Assembly (NCBI RefSeq): GCF_947489355.1
Contig: NZ_CANLDD010000022.1
Span: 1 to 64,000, forward strand
Reading direction: 5' to 3'
Source: an uncultured Microbulbifer sp.
Lineage (GTDB): Bacteria; Pseudomonadota; Gammaproteobacteria; Pseudomonadales; Cellvibrionaceae
Length of the DNA stretch: 64,000 nucleotides
In this document: positions 58,349-64,000 of the stretch, piece after piece
Layout of the letters: each line of letters begins with the position of its first letter
Position numbering within the stretch: the first letter of the stretch is position 1
Made by a program: the position numbers and the translations under genes
The notes under the pieces: model-generated
Databases searched by the model: none
Told to the model about the DNA's origin: nothing
What the model saw: only the letters and a program-made list of their open reading frames with translations

Positions 58349-58444
58349 CGCCGATCCTTCAAGTACTGGAGCTTGTGATAAAGTGCTCTGCTGGTTTTAT
58401 GATTATTGTCCCAGTTGGTGGATTTGCCGGGAGATTCTAGCAAG

Positions 58445-59491
58445 GTGATCAAGGTAGCAATTGTCGGTGGCACCGGCTATACGGGGCTGGAACTGTTGAG
58501 GCTTTTGGCGATACATCCACAGGCTGAAGTTACCGCCATCACTTCCCGCTCCCGCAAAGGCACTCGCGTGGCGGCGCTTTTCCCCAGTCTGCGCCGCCAC
58601 TGTGAGCTGGTTTTTTGCGAACCGCATATCGACCAGTTGGCCGATTGTGACGTGGTGTTTTTCGCCACCCCGCACGGTGCTGCCCAGGCCCAGGTTCCGC
58701 CTCTGCTCGAGCGGGGCATAAGGGTGATTGATCTCTCTGCAGACTTTCGCCTGCGGGACATTCCCACCTGGGAGCGCTGGTATGGCCAGGCGCATGGAGC
58801 GCCGGCACTGGCACAGGAGGCCGTCTACGGGTTGCCCGAAGTCAATCGCGCCGAGATTGCGGGGGCCCAATTGGTCGCCTGCCCCGGTTGTTACCCCACT
58901 GCGATTCAGCTGGGCTGGATTCCCTTGTTGGAAGCGGATGTGGTGGAGCCCGAAGGGCTGATAGCCAGTGCCGCCAGCGGTGCCAGTGGTGCCGGGCGCC
59001 AGGGCAAAACAGGCTTGATTCTGGCAGAAAACAGCGATAATTTCCGCGCCTATTGCGCCTCCGGTCACCGGCACCTGCCGGAAATCGAGCAGGGCCTGAG
59101 CCGGGTTCAGCCCCCGGGGGCCAACCCCGCACAAGTTACTTTTGTGCCGCATCTGTTGCCGATGGTCAGGGGTATCCACGCCACTCTGCTGGCACAAGCC
59201 AAAGGGCATTTGTCAGCTGCTGAACTTCAGGCGCTGTTTGAAAACCGCTATAGGGATGAGCCATTTGTAGATGTACTGCCCCCTGGCAGTCACCCGGAGA
59301 CACGCAGTGTGAGAGGCACCAATCTGTGTCGCCTCTCTGTGATGCAACCTCAGGGAAGGAGTACGCTGCTGGTCATGTCGGTCATCGACAACCTCGCCAA
59401 GGGCGCTTCAGCTCAGGCGATTCAGAATATGAACATTATGTTTGGCTTGAGTGAGACCTTGGGCTTGGAGAGTCCGGCGGTACTGCCTTAG
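58445..59491 (+). CDS. argC: N-acetyl-gamma-glutamyl-phosphate reductase
   Basis: ArgC is the third enzyme of arginine synthesis. GTG 58445 is chosen because homology begins [20 protein letters not shown]; the open frame extends 13 codons upstream. 348 residues with the NADP-binding loop at the start, catalytic Cys in [16 protein letters not shown] and the C-terminal [20 protein letters not shown]. Confidence 0.97.
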   Translation: MIKVAIVGGTGYTGLELLRLLAIHPQAEVTAITSRSRKGTRVAALFPSLRRHCELVFCEPHIDQLADCDVVFFATPHGAAQAQVPPLLERGIRVIDLSADFRLRDIPTWERWYGQAHGAPALAQEAVYGLPEVNRAEIAGAQLVACPGCYPTAIQLGWIPLLEADVVEPEGLIASAASGASGAGRQGKTGLILAENSDNFRAYCASGHRHLPEIEQGLSRVQPPGANPAQVTFVPHLLPMVRGIHATLLAQAKGHLSAAELQALFENRYRDEPFVDVLPPGSHPETRSVRGTNLCRLSVMQPQGRSTLLVMSVIDNLAKGASAQAIQNMNIMFGLSETLGLESPAVLP

Positions 59492-59544
59492 AATCGGGAT
59501 ACCGAAGACAATCGATAAAACCCGAATAAAACGCAACGGACTTT

Positions 59545-60288
59545 ATGGAGCTCAAAGTTAAAGGCAGCAAGCAGTACCGCATGAAGGTGGTACCCCATAA
59601 ACCCTTTTCTGGTGTTTTCACCGCCGTTGGTGTCACTCTGTGGGTCCTGGCCACTGCTGCCGGCTCCTATTTCGCCGGGCAGTACCAATTGCGCAAAAGT
59701 CTGGATGAAAAGACTTTGCAGCACAGTAAAGTACTGGAGCACCTGGCGGCCCTTAAGGGCGAAAATGAAGCCCTGCGTATGCGCGCGACAACCGCTGAAC
59801 AGTCCCTGGCAATCGGTGACAAGGCCAGCGAGGCTGTGCGCGCTGAACTGGTGCAAAAAGAAAATCAGATTGCTGAACTGAAGCAGGAGATTTCTTTTTA
59901 CCGTGGCGTTATGGCGCCTGCGGATGGTGGCGAGGGCGTTTCTATTGGCCGCTTTATCCTTTCGCAAACTGCCGATGCGAGAATGTACCAGTACAAATTG
60001 CAGGTGCAGCAGTCGGCGGCGCGGCGCAATGTGGTCAGGGGATCAGCCACTTTTACTGTAGTGGGGCGCCAGGATGGACAGCTGAAGCGCTATCCCCTGA
60101 AAGCGTTGTCCGAGCAGGTGGATAGCGAGTCCATTGCGTTGCGTTTCAAGTATTTCCAGAATATCGAGGGCGAGCTGCGCTTACCGGAGGGATTTGTGCC
60201 CGAGGGTGTGGAGTTGTTGCTCAAATCCACCGGGCGCAAAGGGTTCAATATTGAACAGCGCTACGGTTGGCTGGTTCAGAAAAGCTAG
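59545..60288 (+). CDS. DUF6776-type membrane-anchored coiled-coil protein
   Basis: 247 residues: short basic cytoplasmic start, one membrane segment (about 28-48), a coiled coil (about 50-125, heptad-like LxxLxxENEALRMR...LVQKENQIAELKQEISFYRG) and a beta-rich C-terminal domain. The layout recalls PilO/MreC-type scaffold proteins and is usually labelled DUF6776. It stands directly before the bactofilin gene, with which it may act at the envelope. Confidence 0.75.
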   Translation: MELKVKGSKQYRMKVVPHKPFSGVFTAVGVTLWVLATAAGSYFAGQYQLRKSLDEKTLQHSKVLEHLAALKGENEALRMRATTAEQSLAIGDKASEAVRAELVQKENQIAELKQEISFYRGVMAPADGGEGVSIGRFILSQTADARMYQYKLQVQQSAARRNVVRGSATFTVVGRQDGQLKRYPLKALSEQVDSESIALRFKYFQNIEGELRLPEGFVPEGVELLLKSTGRKGFNIEQRYGWLVQKS

Positions 60289-60321
60289 CAACGATGCCAC
60301 AGGCATGAGGTTTTGGAGAAT

Positions 60322-60765
60322 ATGTTGAGAAAAAAAGAGAAACAAACCACTATGGCCAGTAACGGTAGTAACCACACGACCCTGATTGCGCGCCAGACCG
60401 AAGTGTCCGGCGATATCCATTTTCGCGGAAATCTGGTGATCGAAGGCAAGGTGAAAGGTAATGTCAGCGCCAACAGCGACAGTGAGGCGCGCCTGCAAAT
60501 TGTTGAGGGCGGTATTATCGAAGGGGAGATCCGCGTGCCCCAGGTGGTCATCAATGGCCATGTGAATGGTGATGTGTATGCTGCGCGCCATCTGGAGCTG
60601 GCCGCCAAGGCGATGGTGGAGGGCAATGTACACTATAAGTTGATCGAGATGGTCAAAGGGGCACAGGTGAATGGCGCGCTGGTCTCCAACGTGGATATCA
60701 GCACCGCCGGCGAGCCCCAAAGGATTGGCTACACGGAAGATGAGACCGTGATTGAAGCCTCCTAG
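60322..60765 (+). CDS. Bactofilin
   Basis: Bactofilins polymerise without nucleotide into filaments that organise cell-wall enzymes. 147 residues from ATG 60322; a TTG three codons earlier is possible. The core is a right-handed beta-helix with repeats such as TEVSGDIHFRGNLVIEGKVKG, GIIEGEIRVP, GHVNGDVYA and AMVEGNVHY. A membrane-anchored coiled-coil gene precedes it and an M23 peptidase lies nearby, a combination known from cell-shape systems. Confidence 0.93.
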   Translation: MLRKKEKQTTMASNGSNHTTLIARQTEVSGDIHFRGNLVIEGKVKGNVSANSDSEARLQIVEGGIIEGEIRVPQVVINGHVNGDVYAARHLELAAKAMVEGNVHYKLIEMVKGAQVNGALVSNVDISTAGEPQRIGYTEDETVIEAS

Positions 60766-60926
60766 GTCATTCTCTGTGCCGGGCACTCACGCTATTGCGG
60801 TGGTTGCAGGGGCGCTTGCCCATATACTTGACTGATTTCCTGGGTTTAAGCATGATGTGCCCCCGGGCCGCGTTCTGTTTGGCTTTTATGCCAGCCGGAA
60901 AAGTCCTGCTGAGGTGAGAGAGACTT

Positions 60927-61280
60927 ATGTCAGAAGCTGTATCCTTTTCTCCTGTGCCACTGGTTGTCACAGATAACGCGGTGGCCAAGGTAAAGAACCT
61001 GTTGGAAGAGGAAGGCAACCCAGACCTGAAGCTCAGGGTATTCGTCACCGGTGGCGGCTGCTCAGGATTTCAATACGGCTTCTCTTTTGACGAACTGGTC
61101 GCTGAGGATGATGCCGTTATTGAAAAAGATGGTATACAAGTATTGGTTGACGCCATGAGCTATCCCTATCTGGTGGGCGCCAATGTCGACTATGAAGAGG
61201 GCCTGTCCGGCTCTCGTTTCGTTGTGCAAAACCCCAATGCCTCCTCGACCTGTGGCTGCGGTTCCTCCTTCTCCCTATAA
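60927..61280 (+). CDS. erpA: Iron-sulfur cluster insertion protein ErpA
   Basis: A-type carrier delivering Fe-S clusters to target enzymes. 117 residues with all three cluster cysteines: [12 protein letters not shown] and the C-terminal [11 protein letters not shown]. The position next to anmK and an M23 peptidase matches pseudomonad gene order. Confidence 0.96.
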   Translation: MSEAVSFSPVPLVVTDNAVAKVKNLLEEEGNPDLKLRVFVTGGGCSGFQYGFSFDELVAEDDAVIEKDGIQVLVDAMSYPYLVGANVDYEEGLSGSRFVVQNPNASSTCGCGSSFSL

Positions 61281-61315
61281 CGCCGATTGGGTTCGTATCC
61301 GCTCAAAAGGCGAAC

Positions 61316-62437
61316 TCAGGGCGGGTAGACTGCCCCCAAAACGGCTTCTTTCCGGGCCCCGGTGACGCCGGGGCAATTACCTGGCAGACCGAGCAGTGTC
61401 TGCCGGGCCAGCCAGGCAAAGCCTACCGCTTCCAGCCAGTCAGCATCAATCCCGTAGATATTCGTGTTGGAAATCGACCAGGTGGGCAGTCTCCGCTGCA
61501 GGCGGGACAGCAGGTTTTTGTTCTTGGCGCCACCGCCACAGATCAGTAGTTCCCCACCGTCCGCAAACAGGTGTACCGCCTCGGCAATGCTGGCTGCCGT
61601 AACTTCCGACAGGGTTGCCTGCACATCCGCAGGCGTCAGCTCCAGGCCCGTCAGGGCCTGCTCAAGCCAGTTGGCATTGAAGGTCTCACGGCCGGTGCTT
61701 TTGGGTGGCTCGGCGGCAAAGTAGGGGGTGGACATCAGTCGGTTGAGCAGCTCCGGATTGGCGCGGCCGCTCGCCGCCCAGGCCCCGTCCCGGTCAAACA
61801 GCTGATCCCTGTGCAAGCCCACCCAGTAATCCAGTAGCGCGTTGCCGGGTCCCGTATCGTATCCGTACACACTACCGTCAGTTGCCAATTCGGTGATGTT
61901 GGCGATACCGCCGATATTCACGACGGCACGGTTGATACCGGTACTAAAAACAGCGCGATGAAATGCCGACATCAGAGGTGCGCCCTGGCCACCGAGGGCC
62001 ATATCACGGCGGCGGAAGTCCGCCACTGTACGGATACCGGTCAGGGCTGCGATGGTGTTGGGGTCACCCAACTGCAGGGTAAAGGGCGAAGTCACGGTGC
62101 CTGGGGGGCGGTGCCGCACGGTCTGCCCGTGGCTGCCGATTGCGGTCACGGCAGTGGTCTCGACGCCTGCGCGCGCCAGCAAAATACTCGCAGCCTCAGC
62201 GAAGATCTGGCCCAGCTGGCGGTCGAGTTGCCCGGCGCGGTCCAGTTCCGAAGGGCCAGGTGTGCACAGGGCCAATATGGCCTCGCGAAGTGCAGCGTGA
62301 ATGGGGTGGCCTATGGCTGCCAGAATTCGCGGTTTCAGCTTGCCTTCATCGCCGAAATCAACCAGAACCGCGTCGATCGAGTCGACGCTGGTACCGGACA
62401 TCAGGCCGATAAAAAGACTGGGCATATCGGTTGCCAC
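61316..62437 (-). CDS. anmK: Anhydro-N-acetylmuramic acid kinase
   Basis: AnmK phosphorylates anhydroMurNAc released from peptidoglycan to MurNAc-6-phosphate. 373 residues with the ATP-site FIGLMSGTSVDSIDAVL, HGQTVRHRP, VNIGGIANITEL and ALLDYW. Start may be GTG 62437 or ATG 62425. It follows the M23 peptidase gene by one base, so wall breakdown and recycling are co-expressed. amgK-murU at 23394-25185 are the other recycling genes in the window. Confidence 0.95.
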   Translation of the reverse strand: MATDMPSLFIGLMSGTSVDSIDAVLVDFGDEGKLKPRILAAIGHPIHAALREAILALCTPGPSELDRAGQLDRQLGQIFAEAASILLARAGVETTAVTAIGSHGQTVRHRPPGTVTSPFTLQLGDPNTIAALTGIRTVADFRRRDMALGGQGAPLMSAFHRAVFSTGINRAVVNIGGIANITELATDGSVYGYDTGPGNALLDYWVGLHRDQLFDRDGAWAASGRANPELLNRLMSTPYFAAEPPKSTGRETFNANWLEQALTGLELTPADVQATLSEVTAASIAEAVHLFADGGELLICGGGAKNKNLLSRLQRRLPTWSISNTNIYGIDADWLEAVGFAWLARQTLLGLPGNCPGVTGARKEAVLGAVYPP

Positions 62438-62438
62438 T

Positions 62439-63818
62439 TTATGGGGTGTTTTCGTCGAGTTTGGCCAGTGCCGGCCCCTGGTAACTTCCCAGTTTTGCCA
62501 GCAAAGGCTGGGTCTGGTTCTTAAAACGTGTCATTTCGGAAGCGGGCACTGATTTCGCTTTCGGGAGTTTACCTACAATGGTGGACGGGTTGCGATGCCT
62601 ACCATCCACCAGAAATTCGTAGTGCAGGTGTGGCCCGGTTGCATAGCCGGTGGAGCCCACGGTACCAATCACCTGGCGTTGCTGCACACGCTGCCCTTTT
62701 TTAACCTTGCGCTTGGTCAGGTGCAGGTAGCGGGTAACATAGCGCTCGCCGTGTTGGATGAATACGTAGTTACCATTGGGCTTACTGTAACCGGAGGCGA
62801 TGACGCGGCCAGCACCGGTGGCATATACCGGCGTGCCACGGGGTGCGGCATAGTCGGTGCCGTTGTGAGGGCGGCGGGATTTGAACACAGGATGTAGGCG
62901 CCGGGGGTTAAAGTGAGAACTGATACGGACAATATCCAGCGGAGTACGGATAAATGCCTTGCGCATACTCTTGCCTTCCGGCGTAAAATAGCTGGCGTCA
63001 CCATTGCTGTCGACATAGCGCACAGCACTATAGGCCTTGCCCTGGTTGGTAAAACTGACTGCCAGAATGGGGCCGTTGCCAATTTTCTCCCCATCGAAGA
63101 ATTTTTCTTCAAACATAATGCTAAAGCTGTCGCCCTTGCGGATATCCAGCGCGAAGTCGATATCAGAACTGAAAACGTCAGCCATTTCCATAATCAGGCT
63201 GTCGCTCAATCCCGCCTCGCTGCCGGCGACAAACAGTGAGCTGTCAATCTCACCGTGGCGATAGGCCGGGTGACTGTCCGGCTCGCGCTGTACCAGGGTG
63301 TGTTTAAACTTGTTCCCTTCCGTGCGGGTAAACCTGACTTGGCTCAGTTGGTCCTTGCGCAGTTCGAGGCGCTGTAATTGCCCCTCTGGATTCAGCAAGA
63401 AGGTGAGTTCTTCGCCGGGAGCCAAGCGGGCCAGTTTCTTGGCTTCCGCGCCGCTGCCGAGCAGGTGATACATCTCGCTGGCATGCACTTTGGCGCGTTT
63501 GAAAAGATCGAAGAGGGTATCGCCATTGCGTATTTTCAGACTCAGTGATTGAAGGGCTTCTGTGCTGGCGCTGGCCAATGGCACAAGTTGATGGGGTGCA
63601 ATAGCGGTGTCGAGACGGGCCTCACCTGCTTCCCCGGGGACAGGGGAGAGTTTGACCGGCAGGGGCATGCGCCTGGCTTCTACCTCAGGTGTGGGAATAA
63701 ACACTGCCAGCACCAAAATAAATACAGCGACACCAGCGGTAAGTGCATGTACTCGGGGAAAATGCTTGGGCAGGGCGCCAATACGGGGGTTTGAAATCGG
63801 TTCGCGGTGGTTTTGCAT
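62439..63818 (-). CDS. M23 metallopeptidase with OapA/LysM-like region
   Basis: 459 residues: basic cytoplasmic start, one membrane anchor (about 25-45), an OapA/LysM-like domain around LKIRNGDTLFDLFKRAKV, and a C-terminal LytM/M23 domain with zinc ligands in NGTDYAAPRGTPVYA (H/N-G-x-D type) and GPHLHYEF. It should cleave peptidoglycan cross-bridges in the periplasm. It is upstream of anmK in one unit; tyrS would be expected beyond the right edge but is not in view. Confidence 0.92.
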   Translation of the reverse strand: MQNHREPISNPRIGALPKHFPRVHALTAGVAVFILVLAVFIPTPEVEARRMPLPVKLSPVPGEAGEARLDTAIAPHQLVPLASASTEALQSLSLKIRNGDTLFDLFKRAKVHASEMYHLLGSGAEAKKLARLAPGEELTFLLNPEGQLQRLELRKDQLSQVRFTRTEGNKFKHTLVQREPDSHPAYRHGEIDSSLFVAGSEAGLSDSLIMEMADVFSSDIDFALDIRKGDSFSIMFEEKFFDGEKIGNGPILAVSFTNQGKAYSAVRYVDSNGDASYFTPEGKSMRKAFIRTPLDIVRISSHFNPRRLHPVFKSRRPHNGTDYAAPRGTPVYATGAGRVIASGYSKPNGNYVFIQHGERYVTRYLHLTKRKVKKGQRVQQRQVIGTVGSTGYATGPHLHYEFLVDGRHRNPSTIVGKLPKAKSVPASEMTRFKNQTQPLLAKLGSYQGPALAKLDENTP

Positions 63819-64000
63819 GGTATTAACGGGCGGCGCCGGCGGTCGTTGTTATCTGCGCTTGGAATTCCAAGTGTCTAAAAAACAGACATTGAAGCGACTT
63901 TATAGCAAAAAAACCGCCTTGTTTCACGGGGTAATTGACCGGTCTGCCCATGGATTAGTTCCTCTTTAACATCATCTACAGCTTGGGTTTGTTGCCGCAG
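63819..64000. other. Right-edge intergenic stretch
   Basis: No gene is supported here. A short palindrome CTTGGAATTCCAAG (about 63858-63871) is the only structure seen; the region should carry the promoter of the M23-anmK unit. Confidence 0.4.

Overview
The window reads as the chromosome of a marine-type gammaproteobacterium. Gene order is what is seen in Pseudomonas and Cellvibrionales relatives (thiI-glnA-ntrBC; lptD-surA-pdxA-rsmA-apaH; amgK-murU; trpE/trpGDC-crp; aroQ-accBC-prmA-dusB-fis-purHD-coq7; hemB/hemL/thiD; argC-bactofilin-erpA-anmK-M23). A Microbulbifer-like member of the Cellvibrionales would fit, but genus is an inference from memory of gene order, not a computed placement.

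Layout. (1) Positions 1-6640 are a visibly AT-richer accessory scar. It has remnants of two IS200-type TnpA genes, a row of hypothetical or broken reading frames (one with an E-x-K nuclease-like end), a secreted hypothetical protein, an 803-bp IS5/IS427-type insertion that cuts a reading frame cleanly, and a REP-associated transposase that has lost its catalytic middle. (2) 6768-9385 is a two-gene unit: a TonB-dependent receptor with a CxxC in its plug and a periplasmic CPWC thioredoxin-fold protein. (3) 9452-16342 holds thiI and, divergently, the nitrogen-control block glnA / DUF4124 / ntrB / ntrC, with readable NtrC enhancer sites and sigma-54 promoters before both glnA and ntrB. (4) 16435-23143 (minus) is the outer-membrane biogenesis block lptD-surA-pdxA-rsmA-apaH, without apaG. 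(5) 23394-25866 (plus) has the peptidoglycan-recycling kinase and uridylyltransferase amgK-murU, then rpe. (6) 25945-30958 is a tryptophan operon with a probable leader peptide. A voltage-gated sodium-channel-like gene sits between trpE and trpG and overlaps both. crp/vfr and an OsmC-family gene follow. (7) 32524-42467 (minus) is a long housekeeping run from aroQ to coq7. (8) 42712-46447 is dsbD, divergent from a lipoprotein / PCu(A)C copper chaperone / YajG-type lipoprotein cluster. (9) 46548-49393 has a PAS-GGDEF-EAL protein and an adenosine-kinase-like PfkB enzyme. (10) 49770-58348 has mrcB (PBP1b), hemB, hemL, thiD, hemJ and a ClC protein with Val at the internal-glutamate position. (11) 58445-63818 has argC, a DUF6776-type coiled-coil membrane protein, a bactofilin, erpA, anmK and an M23 peptidase.

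Functionally most of the window is core metabolism: nitrogen assimilation, Trp, purine, heme, fatty-acid and quinone synthesis, plus envelope building and recycling. The unusual parts are the scar at the left end, the CxxC receptor/redoxin pair and the channel gene embedded in the trp operon. I saw no rRNA, no tRNA I could fold by eye, and no CRISPR array. Functions were assigned by recognising sequence motifs and protein families by eye; no database search was run.
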